A stretch of DNA of 64,000 bases from Rhopalosiphum padi (Eukaryota; Arthropoda; Insecta; Hemiptera; Aphididae). The DNA lies in assembly GCF_020882245.1 (NCBI RefSeq), contig NC_083597.1, positions 72,456,152 through 72,520,151 of the forward strand. Reading direction: 5' to 3'. Both the position numbers and the translations under genes were made by a program. Under the pieces are notes generated by a model. It was not told the origin of the DNA. It made no database searches and saw only the letters and a program-made list of their open reading frames with translations. This document shows positions 26,265-38,610 of this stretch, in pieces. The stretch's first letter is position 1, and every line of letters begins with the position of its first letter.

Positions 26265-26765
26265 TACACCCACACACTAGCGTTATATAGCCCGCCCATC
26301 CACCCACTCCTTAACGTTCCTATGTTTTTTCTCTACCACGGACTCGGTCCTACTGCAGATAAAGGGGCAGATGATAATTTTCGATCCATGGCTGCATTAA
26401 ATTGTCCTCTTGGCTGGATACGGTTTACGTACCACAATATATATTATATAATATATATAGAAGTCTTCCGAACTTAGGGAGGTTTAAGGGGAGGGCGGAG
26501 AGGGTATAATGGGTAGAGCAAGTGTTATATTGTCGGACGGCTATCTGCAGCTGACACGCAACCCACCGACCAACCGCCCCTCTCTGCCAGTCCCCCCTAC
26601 CAACAACCGCTGAATGTGCTTCCTGCGTGCAACCTTTTCCTACAGCAGCCGTTCTGTGCAAAGGTCGACGGCGGTGGCGCGGGCGATGGTTGTCGTGACG
26701 TGGAAAAGTCGTAAATTTAAAGGATCCCAGCACGATGACGACGACGACAATTGGTTGGCAGAACG

Positions 26766-26787
26766 TTATTATTATTATTATTATTAT
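26766..26787 (+). repeat. (TTA)n microsatellite
   Basis: About seven trinucleotide units. It encodes the Tyr run seen in one overlapping frame. Confidence 0.95.
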
Positions 26788-26830
26788 ATACGTTCAGTGC
26801 CGTTGTAGATTTTTATTTTCCTCCACTATA

Positions 26831-28739
26831 GGTTATAATATTATTCCCTGATATTATTATAAATATATGTTTGCGCTTATCAAACTTTGCGGCTTTTTCA
26901 AATTTTTTGTTTTAGTTTATTTTTTAAATATTAAAAAGTCAACGACTACACGACTGCAACATTTCCATTTTCCACATGCGCGTATATAATATAATTTATT
27001 GCATCACGATTCATGGTGTATTGTAGTACAATGCGTATACATTGCGACGCCTTCAAAAGAATTGTATTCGTTTTTCGACCTTTACGCACTCGAAGATTTA
27101 CGCGATGCACGTACAAACATAATATTATATACGAACGTGTGTACGTATATATTATTATTATGAAACGTCCTATTCTGTGGAAAAATAAAAGGCAACAAAT
27201 TCTCCACGCCGTTTATTGTTATCGCGGTAACAACATCCAACGTTTTAGATGCAATTAAATACCACGATATAAAGGCATAAAATGTACAAATATTATACAC
27301 CACCGCTGTGTGAATATGAGTTTTTTATACTTATTGTTTTTATTTTTGATTTAATTTGTAACTTTGTGAAACAATAATATACGGGTGTTGTAATAATACA
27401 TATTATTATTGTATATTATTGTTATTATTATTATTATTATTCAACGTAAACATTATATTTTGTGCTCATACCACCGACTGCGTATTGTTCGATCATAATA
27501 TTATAATATTCTTTGCACTGTTTATTTATTCAAACATCATAATACATTTCAAAACGTAGTTTAGTTGTTTAAAATCCATACGTGATATTTTGCTTTACGA
27601 CCACAATGTTATCTATAGTGATAAACTTGATTTCAGATTATTATATGAACTCGCAACTATAGTGCTGAACAAGTTTCATTTTTACCCAGTCGATTAAAAT
27701 AAAATTATATTTTCAAATTTAGCGAACAAAAAAAAAACCAAAAATCTATATTATCTGTCTAAAGTTTTAAAATACCAGAAAATAGATTTTGATATTGATT
27801 GTGACTTGTTCCATTAATTGGGTTTCGAGCAAATTCAGTGATACTTAAAGCACTAGTTAAGCTGCGCTACCCTAACCTTAGTAACAGAACAAGTCTAATG
27901 CAATTTTAGCGAGTAAATTAGACATCCCTAATAAATATGATACAATATTATATGTATCCGTTGCACGTGAAATGGTTTAAATTATTTCTATATTTGCATT
28001 ACAATAGTATTTTACAATATTATTTTAGAAACATACAAATTAAATGCTAGTGATTTTATTATGAAACTATAAATTTGATTATAATATCTTATATTTGACT
28101 AGAACAGTTAAAATAATAATATGATATATCCAAAATTAAATGGATAGTTTATATTTTGGAACCGGCAGTTATTTACATTTAGTTTCCACGAATTTATTTC
28201 CATATAAACTCATTCATTCAATAAGTAATTTAAATATTGATATATCAACGATTTATTGCACCGGAAACGACATATATTAAATAAATAAGTGTATTGTTCG
28301 ATGTTACTTTATGCGTTAAAATTAAACTTTTGTATATAATATTTCTGTTGATTCAAGCTGATATAATTGTTTATATTTCTACCATATTTTTAAGTATTAT
28401 ATATACATATTTACACGTACAAAGTTAGCTCAAATAGAACGTCTACAAACGTTATAAAGACAAAATCACAGTAAAAAGGTAAATATTATGTCATACAAAT
28501 AATTACATGATCTACAGTATTTTCTCCGTCTATTTAATTATGCATATTCTCTAAAAAAAATATATATATATATATTCTGTTTTAAAACGCAATCCAACAG
28601 TAGATCGTATTATAATAATATATGTTATGTATTATTTTAATACTATAGGTATTTATTATTATATTATATAAGAGTTAATCCATAATCGCACTCCGTAAAC
28701 GCACGTTGAATAATTTAAAAAAATAAAAATAAAAAACTG
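26831..28739. other. AT-rich non-coding stretch
   Basis: No gene is visible. It contains an ATT run at 27422-27441 and an A8 tract directly followed by TA units at 28553-28575. A weakly richer patch at about 26.94-27.26 kb carries overlapping short frames on both strands. Confidence 0.6.
27422..27441 (+). repeat. (TTA)n microsatellite
   Basis: About seven TTA units, flanked by further broken ATT units from about 27391. Confidence 0.95.
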
Positions 28740-28938
28740 AAAAGTTCAAAGCTTAGTCTCGGCCTCGTTGACATCGGTTGTATATTTTATACACTCGTAA
28801 GTTTCCAGGAGACGCGTTTGCGTTGGCGAACCGTTTCAAACGATGTATAGTAGGTACTCTCTGAGCGATACGTCATAGGTGTAACGAAGCCGAACGGCTT
28901 AAAGGCGTAGGTACCAACATTCTCGGAAATATTTAGAT

Positions 28939-28952
28939 CATACGCGCGTATG
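28939..28952. repeat. Perfect palindrome CATACGCGCGTATG
   Basis: Fourteen bases read the same on both strands, with a CGCGCG core. It could bind a dimeric factor or simply be chance inside a CpG-bearing island. Confidence 0.7.
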
Positions 28953-29690
28953 CATTCACAGCCCGCGAAGTGCAAAGGTTTCGAACGCGCGAACTTCAAA
29001 ATCCCCTTACACCTATAAAATATGAATACAGTTACGTGACCGGGATACGTGACGAAATTAGAGGCCATTTTGGCTGCACGTTGTTATATGTGCAGACGGT
29101 GTATAAAATGATCGCCGCGCCTCTTTATTATTATATCAATACTTTTCGGAATGCAGAGAACGTTATTACGGTTAAAATTTATCCGTCTGTCGATACGACG
29201 GCCACCGCCATCGCCGACGCCGCCGTCGCCACCAGTGCCTTATCCGTTCATAGGTACATATAAACATATAAATGTATTATTTTTTTTTTTTTTGAGCCAA
29301 AATATAATGTCGAGTTTCTTATTTCCGTTTTTATCTGCAGCTGTGTCTGTAGGTATATTTATTTTTTTCTGAAAGGACTCACCGTTATATATACCGTCCG
29401 TACGAGTATATTTTTCCCGATAACAATTTCGCCCAAAACCCTAATAATATTTCCGGTCCATTCGTTCGCGGCAGGTAGATATACCCCACGGTTACCAATA
29501 TAATATATAATATGCACATAACGGAGGTCCGATCTATAATATACGCGAATACACCCTATCGCAATTGTGCTATAGCGGTGAAATTACGCGAAGAGCATAT
29601 ATGTATGGTTGATACATTGTTGTATATTGTACATTGTATTCAAATTCAAATCAATTTCTCGGCAAAGGTCCCGCCAAAAATCGGCGGAGT

Positions 29691-29700
29691 GGGGGGGGGG
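29691..29700 (+). repeat. G10 homopolymer
   Basis: Ten G residues preceded by a single T inside island 10. Confidence 0.9.
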
Positions 29701-30110
29701 ATTTCACGAAACGAAATGTCAGAGCGAAAAATCCCCCGGTTGATTTATGGTCGCCTTAAACGGACGGAAAACTTTGATGAACATTTTCTTCTCCATTAAA
29801 ACGAGACGGGTTTTCCCCGCCGGCTCATGCCTAGCTCTTCTCTCTCTCACTCTTTCTCTGCGATGCTCGGTTCTCGAATCGTTGCACACTGGTCCATTTT
29901 ATCCGTATTACTCTCACCGCAGCGGCTATCGTTTCCCTTTTGGAGGCTTAATGTTTTTTTAAAATGACCGAAAAAAACGCGAGAATATAGTAAGACGGAG
30001 TTTACGGTCCCATAAAAATTACATTAAGAAAACGGGAGTCATTATTCGTCAGATGAACATAACGTGGGCGATTGAAGGGCGGCGACATATAGGAAAAATT
30101 AAAAATGTTG

Positions 30111-33100
30111 TTTAGATAATGTTATATTTATATATCTTACTAGTTGTATTACCCAATTTCGCTTAGATTAAACTTAACTTAACATACATATCTATCATAA
30201 AAAAAATTAACATTGAAACAGATAAATGTTTATTAACTAAGAAAAATTCAGTCAACTTACCCTTTATTGAATATAATATAAATATTGTAATAGTTGATAT
30301 AATTAATAAATTTTAATCTATATTTATATGATAGATTTGACTGCATTGTATTTCTGAATTTGACAATTTAATAATAATAGTAAACTATGGACGCGCAATA
30401 AATATTTTTAAGCTTAATAATTCTAATTTCAATCATTATGTAATACTAAACGTATACAAAAATATGTAAATCAATAAATATTTTAAGTCAATAATTTCCT
30501 GACGCAGACGACATCCGAATAAATGTAGTAAAGTGATGAAATGATTTGGCTTAATTTTTAAAAATATTTTATAAATTCAAGGATATTCAGTGCATAACTC
30601 TTTGTAACTTAACGTGGTTTTGACTACAGCATTTCAGACAGATGGTACCATTATGATGATAATAATTTTTAAAAAATGTGTGATATAATAATGTGCTTCA
30701 AGAGTTCGATAGGTGACAAGCGATAAAAACAAAGAAGTTCACAACAAGCGAAACCGTAATATATAAATATACAATATAGCATAACATATATTTCGACGTT
30801 TGGACAGGATTAGTAGAATTTCGGTAAAATTATGAAACGGCCCTAATGATTAATGTTTATAAAGCTCAGGCGAGAGACGCGGTTTAATCCGTTTAAGCGC
30901 CGTCACTATATATTTATGCCTTTAGCAGATAAAATATTACACTACATGCGTTTGACCGGAGCGCGAATATATTATACATCCAACTGTATACGGACGATTA
31001 CAATATACACATGGCGGTAATTCGAGTATAAGATACTAACAATTCGTTGACGGATTCTCGTGAGTCTAGTTTGGATAGTACAATATACATTTCAATAATA
31101 AATTTATTATAATTCGTATAAATATGATACACATATACTAAATTGTCAATTGTATATTACTCATAAGGCCATAAAGTTTTTTTTTTATAGTGTAATGATC
31201 TATGGTTTTGTTTTTTTGTTTTTTTTTCTGGGGAGGAATACAATTTTTAGGTATAAAATATTACAAATTGAAACATGTACAATACAATGTACGTACCCTA
31301 TTAATATAAAATACGATGACATTACACGCTTTCAATTGACTATAATAAATACAAAGTATAAAATAGTTCAAACCACCATAATTGTTAATGTTATATTGTT
31401 GTGTGACGGATATTAAATATTAGAAATGATCCGCGCGTCCACTAGTTAATGGAAGCGTTGATTTATTATATACGCCTCGTCGAGACAAACATTTATCGGA
31501 TCAAATTAAATACTCAAATCCGAGATCATGGAAAAAATACGTTAGTATTTACACCACGTGAAGTTTTTTTTTTACGGCGACATTAATGAAGAAAACAAAA
31601 TATAATTTATGAATCAAAAAATATCTCGAGCTATTTTTAATTACAGATGGTGGGTTAGAGGAATTTAATTCGATGGGCTTTGTGAATAATTGTTTATTAA
31701 CGATAACTATGTATTAATTTGAATAGTTTATGCTATTGTTCAGTTTTAACGCATCAGATTGTTAATAACAAGTGTTACGCGTGGCTAACAACGACTTCCC
31801 AGTATATAGATAAATTAGTTAAATCATCAGTTATGTAAACTTAGTTAAGTATACAAATAGTTTTCTTATTTCTTATTTTTAAATAAAATTAGAGAAAGCA
31901 GTGTTGTTATTATTATGTTTTTTTTTTAACTACGGCACAATATTATATTATTCGCACAAATTGTATCCCACATTTCCACATAACTTAATAAACTATAATG
32001 ACTTTACGACCCGTCAGAAATCTAACCACGTTAAACAATTCTTAATGTTGACTTACTTTGTTAAATTGATACGAAACCTACAAATTGACAGTATTTTAAA
32101 CATGGTATCCCATAGAATCAAAATGGATGGGGTAAAAATCGAATTTGAAAGTTTTTTAGATCATAAATAATAATATACGTACTACAAATATTACAGGGTA
32201 GACTTATTGCAGTATTTTACTTTTTGAATCTCATTTTTATGCAAAGTTAAACTTTTCTGAGTTAAGTTAAAGTTCCCGTAATAAACCGGTACCAGTAAAA
32301 CAGCAGAGGAGACAAAATGTCATATGAAAGTCACCTAACCATTTGACAAAATATGTATTCAAACTATAACTTTACACGAGTTTTTATTAGTTTTTTTAGT
32401 ACATTTCCTTGCATAAATTTTATATTTATTCAATGAAAACTTTTGAAAAATGTAACACCAATTATAATAACATTATTGTTTATTATTTTTTTTTGGGGGG
32501 GGATTTTAACTTATATCGATGATATTTGACTTTTGTTACTATTGTCATCAGGATATTATCCACGAATGCACTAGCATTACTTCCAATTTTCTATCACCAT
32601 AAATTATTTGATACGTGCAATGGGTTGAAAACAATTAGGTATGGGTATCTACACCATGCACACAAACTGAAGACTGAACAAATGATCGATCACAATTATA
32701 CTTTTTGATACACATTAACACGCATGAATAACCACCGTCAGAAGGGGTGAAAAAATGTTAAAATCGGTCACTATAAGGCATGAACTGATATTTTGTAAAT
32801 TATATTTTATATATTTTATGTTATCATATTAATATAATATATTATATATGGCTTTTATTTTATTTTTTTATCATTAAATATAAAACGCAAAAATATGATT
32901 AAGACATATTGGAACGGATTTAATGTGATCTAAAGATTTTATAATAAATAGGATATAACTTAAGACATTTATTTGTTTAGGCATAGAAATTAACGAATCA
33001 TTTGAAACATTGATATTTTTTTCCACTTTAATCAGTTCGCATAAGTCAACTTCAGAATAAACACAAGTTATAATATGATTAGATGGTAACTCTTAATATA

Positions 33101-33289
33101 TTTTCTTGTAAATTTGCAAAACAAAAAAAAAACGAATCCGACTTCACAAGATATTCGTACACAACAATTATTAAATTGCATTATGCGTTTTTAGGAGTAT
33201 CCATCATCTTTAATCTCAAGGAGGTACCTATTCATAATAAACGGTTGGTTCTTCGTTGAGTAAAAAAAAAAAAAAATGAAGTAGTAGCG
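30111..33289. other. AT-rich non-coding stretch
   Basis: No gene is called over 3 kb. A weak GC rise occurs at 30.84-31.07 kb. Plus frames at 31150-31416 and 31901-32170 are 88-89 codons but begin in T-rich runs and look like chance. A T9/G8 junction lies at 32486-32502 and an A15 tract at 33262-33276. Confidence 0.6.
32486..32502 (+). repeat. T9 directly joined to G8
   Basis: An ATT-type lead-in passes into nine T residues and then eight G residues. The same arrangement, longer, occurs at 42958-42991. Confidence 0.85.
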
Positions 33290-34660
33290 TAAAAAACAAA
33301 ACGGTGCTAGCCACAGTTTCTCGAGTATCGGCGGTGCTGGTTTTTTTATACACTGCAGTAGTTAGCGCTCTGTATAATATATATTTTATTTTATTTTTTT
33401 ATTTTTTATTTTATTATGCCTCGGCGCATCAAAAGTCGAACGCAAACGGACTGATTAATGTGACGTCGTTATGATTATATACATATATATGTATATAGTG
33501 TTGCAAGTGTATATGTATAAGGAACCAAAAGGAAAGGAAGGGATGGGTGACGGAATTCGACGAAAAAAATCCGGATGATTTATATCCGAGCGCACTCGGC
33601 TCCTCCCGCGGCGGCCGTAAGCGTGTACGCGTTTTCAGCCCACCCCGCTCGCCCGCTACACCGACGCGCGGCGGCCTGGTCCGACGACAAACCCTTCAGC
33701 CCACCACCACCCCATCATGGTGTTATATACATTAGCGGGCGTTTAGTGTTCGTCTCATTACGACTTATACATATATATATACCTCCTCTGCTGCAAAATC
33801 CCGGCTTTCCTGACCGCGCCTCGATACCGCGTCTCTGGTAAATTATTGCCTGGGCCGTTGTGCCGCGATCCGGGCGGCTTTTTCCCCCTCATATACAGGA
33901 CTTCCTTTTCTTTTCTGATAATCTAGCCATTTGTCCGCTGCCACCGCCATCGCCGGGTAGGATTGTCTGGGACGACGACGACAACGGGCACATCTCTGGT
34001 GCTGCTGTAGTGGATCGAGCGAACGCGCAATAATATTATAATCCACACCGAATCGCTCGCGCCCCTCGATCCTCCCGGTGGAGCTCATGTATATATATAT
34101 TTATTATACGAGTACCGCGGCGGCGATGCGGTACCCACGCGTCTTTATCGAGACTAAAACACAAGACTAAAACTGAATACGAAAAAAAAAAATACAAACG
34201 CGAATATTCTCTAGGTCGACAAAACGGTCGATTTAACTTGATCCATCGTCGTCGCCGCCGCCACTCCGGTGACGGTGGTTCGGTATAACATGACATATAC
34301 CGGCAGGAGATTACCGTTGAAGGGTATTCTGTTTCATTCGCGCATTATTTATTTATTTTTCGTCCATAAAAAAAATAAAAAAATAAAAAAACGTTCAGTA
34401 AAACACGACACCGTAATCGCGTCGCGAGAGAGAGATCAATTTTACTAATGATATTCGTCGCCGTCGCGTTATTTTCACTCATTCGTCTCCCCGCGTACCC
34501 ATCGCCTGCGCATTTGTCCTTTAATTATACACGTTTTATACGGTCGTTGTACACACTATAATATGAAAAGGAAACCGGATAACATTGTTTTGCAAACTCG
34601 CGTGCGGGCGGGACGGCATGGAATCGACAGCGTCATTTATATATAGAATATAGTCGTGAT
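33290..34660. promoter_or_regulatory. GC-richer island 11, strongest in the window
   Basis: About 1.35 kb contains the highest density of CpG-rich words here, such as GCGGCGGCC, GCGGGCGGGACGG and CGCGTCGCGAGAG. Overlapping frames exist on both strands (33547-33735 and 33575-33841 plus; 33843-34088 and 34036-34296 minus). In unmethylated-promoter terms this is the best candidate for a promoter with a GC-rich 5' untranslated exon. No TATA box with matched initiator was found in it. Confidence 0.45.
33843..34088 (-). CDS. Uncertain 81-codon frame in island 11
   Basis: On the minus strand an ATG-initiated frame starts MSSTGRIEGRERFGVDYN and ends EKAARIAAQRPRQ before a TAA. It is rich in Arg, Ala and Gln and contains one RCARCRRR stretch. 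It is not low-complexity overall, and its GC content is well above background. No domain is recognised. Because island composition alone lengthens frames and other frames overlap, it may be only a leader ORF in a 5' untranslated region or nothing at all. Confidence 0.18.
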   Translation of the reverse strand: MSSTGRIEGRERFGVDYNIIARSLDPLQQHQRCARCRRRPRQSYPAMAVAADKWLDYQKRKGSPVYEGEKAARIAAQRPRQ

Positions 34661-35270
34661 TCCCATGAAAGACTTAATCAGACCATGTAATTAAATATAA
34701 CTTTCATTCGCGGTCTACCTATGTTTTTTCAAACAATATTCCCACAATAAAAACTTACAGATGTGGAAAAAATGCACAATATTACTAAAAATAAATATAA
34801 AAAAATAGTTTGACAACATTTTTGAAAAATAAATTAACATTATAAAAAATATGTCATTGAGTTGAAAATCGATCACTATAAATTATAAAAATTATATTAT
34901 GTTATTATACATGATATGAATGAAATCAGCCCCAAATGTGTAATATAATATATAAGATAATATACGTATATTTCAGTTAATACCTCATTACTATGATTAT
35001 TATAATTTTGTATAAATTAATTATTTTATAAAGGTATAACGTTTATTACTAATAACATATTTTATTGATATTTCATTATTATACTTTTTTTATATTTTAT
35101 AGTATACAAAACATATATGCTAGATGTATAACGCATATAATATTAAACAGAAAAACGTATTTTTGTCAACGAGTTGATAAACGACTAAATGTGAAAAATA
35201 AAAACCCAATACGGATGTTAAATTTTAAACGTTATTAAAATAATATATTATAATACGTTTCTGTTTGTGG
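34661..35270. other. AT-rich non-coding stretch
   Basis: Nothing gene-like is visible. Confidence 0.65.
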
Positions 35271-35905
35271 CTTAAATCAGCCGTAGCTTATTGAAAATCG
35301 GGATATCGGCCCGAAACGAGCGGTTATTGAAAAAATTAATATTTTTTATAAAATCATAATCAGAAGCAAGCGTGTTTTATTTTTACGCGTGGGAGAATGA
35401 TCGGTCGCAGCCGGATGAAAGGAATTATAACATTTATAACCCTGCAGTGGCGACGTGACTATCGTCGTATCCCATCGGTTGCACCCTAACACCGCCGTAA
35501 GGGAAAATGTGAACGATTCTTGCATGCTAAAACAACCCGATTACGACAAACAACACACCACCACCACAGTCGGGACTCGTAGCGTTTGCATTACAAATGT
35601 TATCACGTTTCGGTTGATGCACCGTTAAAAAAATATGACCTTAAGTATCTAGCTCACATATATATAATATATTATACCTATCAACCGCCACCGAGTGTCT
35701 AGCCATAAATACGTTATTACCGCGGTACCGGCACGATTATTATCGGTTCCGTTCGTTTTTCCGAGGCTGCTGCAGGTAGCATTTTACAAATGCATAAGAT
35801 CTTTAAGAGAACGACTCACACCTGTACGTGTTGTCTCTGTCTTGCAAACGTTCAACTTAGAAAATTCGCGATCAATAAACCCAGTTCAGTGTAGTTAGCT
35901 TTCGT
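35271..35905. promoter_or_regulatory. GC-richer island 12
   Basis: CpG-bearing patches at 35.27-35.6 kb and 35.68-35.9 kb. A 67-codon plus frame (35695-35898) occupies the second patch, with no recognisable motif. Candidate regulatory sequence. Confidence 0.3.
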
Positions 35906-36600
35906 ATCAGAGTGAAATTAACTACATATAATTTTTAAAGAATATAATCAACCAAGAGACATTATAGGGAGATTTTATACAACGACGGTTAACAAAAACG
36001 TATAAATCTGCTAAAATTTTTTTAACGAATTATTTATGCACGCACTATGCACGCGCTCCGAAAAACAATACAGTTATTTGATTATCGTAATCGGTTATTT
36101 TTTTTAAATATTCTCTGTAATACTCAAAAACTCTAAATTTTGTTATTAAATAAAATGCCACGGACCAGCAACAGCAACATTGTTTTTTTTTTAGATTTTT
36201 TTTCTAAAAATTCTCACCGAAAGCGTATCATCTAGTTGAAATTTTATGAAAACCCCCGTATTTACTGTAGAACGAATATCGAGTATATTAATTTGTATAG
36301 TATTATACTTAAATTATAATAATTAATCATCACCAGTGACGTAATACAAATTACAATTTCCAACAGTACCAATAAATAAATTCAATGAAAAATATTAAAA
36401 TGTATACAATTATATTTATATGTTAACTATTATAATATTGTAGTATAACATAATATTTATGGATTATCAAATTATTAATATTCAATTTTATAATTTTAAA
36501 AACGATAATTTATTTAAAATTCTTTGTGTTCCCTGTGATCAACTGGTTCGCAATATATTAATCATTTTGTAAATGTATTTATACTGTATATGTATTTGTA
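35906..36600. other. AT-rich non-coding stretch
   Basis: Nothing gene-like is visible. Confidence 0.65.
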
Positions 36601-37280
36601 TTTGTAGGTATGTGATAACATTTCGATAGTCAAAAATTTCGCCAACAGGTTATCTGCGTAATGATCCGTGCAATGCGGCACAACGACGACGACGATCTAT
36701 ATCGACATTTGCAGCGCCCCTCTACAGTTTTGGACTGCGTAATAACGGGGAGTGTAGTTTGGGTTTGGGTTTTCAGCTTATCGTGCATATATACCTGACT
36801 ACACTGAAGCGAACGCTAATACGTACTCACACTCGCCACACTGGTCATATTATCCACATCGTGTAATATTGTAACACATAATCTGACCAGTCCTTTTATG
36901 CGCGCCGGGTCGAACTATACCTCCTCCCAACACCGCCATCAACCATTATACGAACCCAAACACAAACGCACACATTCACGCTTGTATAATATATACTTTT
37001 GTCGTTAAAATGTGATTTATTGTTTTTGCCGAGTTTCCGGACAGGAATTACGATTCCGACCTGAAAGACCTCGATAAATTATTGTACTGTAAATGTATTA
37101 TTTATAGATACACTTTTTTTTTTTTTTTTTAATGAAAAATCCATCATTTTTAACGAGCACATACGTTTTCGTATATCTAGGAATTTGATCGATCGGCTGA
37201 ATCGTTTTCCGAGTGAACTATCTTACATTATAACGGAACACATCGTCGATTTTTCCCTGCGAAAGATTTAAAACACACTT
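36601..37280. promoter_or_regulatory. GC-richer island 13
   Basis: Mixed sequence with several CpG words, a short CGACGACGACGA repeat at about 36684-36695, and a T17 tract at 37114-37130. Without a frame of note, it is called only as a compositional island. Confidence 0.3.
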
Positions 37281-37506
37281 ACACCATTGCACTTACCCAT
37301 GATAATTTATTGTATTATTAAATTTAAAATTGTACCTTTGCGCTCAGATTTGAGTTATCACATATTATACGTGAAACTTAATAATATCGCCAATACCATG
37401 GTTAAGCCAAGACAACATCTCTGGTATAGATTATTTCCAATAAAATCTTGAAAAGCTCTTAGAGTGTATAACAATATCCCAAAGATAACACAGCCGTACA
37501 CAAGTT

Positions 37507-37773
37507 ATGGACTACAAACAGTATTCACGCATTGACGAACACGATCTCCTAATAAAGTAAGTCACCAAAATAAGTATCTATTGTGGAAAATAATTCACCG
37601 TTAAACACATTCTATCACAATGCCAAAAATACATCAATGACCTCACCCACTTTAACGTAACGGAAAACAGAATTCCTTGTTGCTTGGACTATAAGGTTTT
37701 AAAAAAACAGCATTTAAATCTTTTTAAAATAAAACAAAATCCTATAGGACTCTACATAAAATTGTATACCTAA
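37507..37773 (+). mobile_element. Decayed non-LTR retrotransposon (LINE) 3' coding fragment
   Basis: One frame at 37594-37728 opens with FTVKHILSQCQKYIND. This matches the conserved tail of I/Jockey/R1-type polyproteins, where a Cys-containing knuckle is followed by T-[VI]-[KRE]-H-[IL]-L-x-x-C and a Tyr or Phe. A short frame upstream (about 37507-37560) with SRIDEHDLLIK resembles a worn copy of the RLRIGHTxLTHxxLL motif at the end of the RNase H region. A shifted frame downstream, ending at 37773, contains LFKIKQNPIGLYIKLYT, like the usual final FLKxxxLYxKI before the stop. The shift falls at an A7 run near 37700, and stops separate the upstream piece. It is a dead fragment with no flanking full element and no clear target-site duplication. 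Confidence 0.55.
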
Positions 37774-38395
37774 TTGATAAAATGTTAAAACTTTAATAAC
37801 GTCGTATAACTACTCGTATGAAAGTAAAATTTTTTCAGATCGACACTAGACATTTTATTCAACAGTGATGTTGAAATAATTCGATTGTGATTTATTTTTG
37901 TACACTTAAATGTATTAAGAAAATACAATTAATAATATTTTTTTATTTTTTATTTTTAGCTTTTAGTACAATACTATTTAACTAATAAATAATATTATGC
38001 ATGAAGATTTCATAATGATGCAATAGAAAAAAAGATATGATGAAATTGAAACATGCGATACGTTATACATATAATGGGGAGCAGGAGGCAAGTAAAAAGA
38101 AACGAACACTTTTGTTATTTTTGTCAAAATGTTTAATATACTGAAGTTTTCCTTTATCTCTAATACATAAAATGATGTACTTATAGATAATATCTATCGA
38201 ATACATTATGCATTATTATTTTGACATATGTATATTTGTACACTTATAATAACATTATACATCACATTATATAGGTAACACTATAATAAATGATAATTAT
38301 CACATATATGATTTTGGTTAAAATATCTGACTATTATATAATAATTTACATTATATATACACACGCAATATTCACATGTTATAAATCAAATTAAC
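37774..38395. other. AT-rich non-coding stretch
   Basis: Nothing gene-like is visible. Any 3' untranslated tail of the LINE fragment cannot be separated from background. Confidence 0.6.
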
Positions 38396-38401
38396 GTAAC
38401 C

Positions 38402-38512
38402 ATATATATATATATGCATATAATATATATATATGCGTATCAATATTCGTTAGGCGACGTTATCATATACACATATATATATATATATATATATATGATA
38501 ATAAAACGAATA
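38402..38512. repeat. AT microsatellite block within an imperfect inverted repeat
   Basis: Three AT runs occur at 38402-38415, about 38423-38434 and 38473-38496. The last is bracketed by ATTCGTTAGGCGACGTTATCAT (in part) on the left, 38444-38466, and ATGATAATAAAACGAAT on the right, 38496-38512. Reverse-complementing the left side gives ATGATAACG...AACGAAT, which pairs with the right side except at the centre. The whole could extrude as a long cruciform. Confidence 0.7.
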
Positions 38513-38574
38513 GGGTGACGATGATCACTGATGAATACTGTAACATTATGATGACAGTGAGATCTAAAGCTGGC

Positions 38575-38610
38575 TATATAAATCGGTAGTGACAGACGCA
38601 CTAAGTCACT
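38575..38610 (+). promoter_or_regulatory. Candidate TATA plus initiator core promoter
   Basis: GGC-TATATAAAT starts at 38575 and an initiator-like AG-TCACT lies at 38606-38610. The distance from the first T of the TATA box to the putative start A (38608) is 33 bases, close to the insect norm of about 31. The flanks are not part of a simple AT run. TATA words are frequent by chance in this sequence, so the spacing and the initiator carry the weight. An open frame begins just downstream. Confidence 0.3.

Larger units (their letters stand above)
25861..26830. promoter_or_regulatory. GC-richer island 9, with simple repeats
   Basis: Almost 1 kb of mixed GC-richer sequence and simple repeats: a TC run at 26094-26105, a CA run at 26249-26264 and an ATT run at 26766-26787. 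Overlapping frames of 60-100 codons occur on both strands. The minus frame 26425-26733 is the longest and is Arg/His-rich from C-rich repeats. A short acidic run (DDDDD) in the plus frame comes from a GAC repeat at about 26738. No gene is called. The pyrimidine-rich and CpG-bearing content would fit a promoter with 5' untranslated sequence. Confidence 0.4.
28740..30110. promoter_or_regulatory. GC-richer island 10, large
   Basis: About 1.3 kb with strong CpG content, including CGCGCGTA, CGCCGACGCCGCCGTCGCC-type words and GGACCGGG-like strings. Frames of 70-97 codons overlap on both strands (for example 28787-29068 minus, 28970-29263 plus and 29512-29799 plus). None shows a recognisable domain. 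It includes a 14-base palindrome, a T14 tract at 29280-29293 and a G10 tract at 29691-29700. A promoter or enhancer cluster is the likeliest reading. Confidence 0.4.

Noticed and set aside
26734..26752. Acidic run resembling a protease-site tag in a plus frame
   Set aside because: It arises from a GAC trinucleotide repeat in a simple-sequence island, not from a designed or coding feature.
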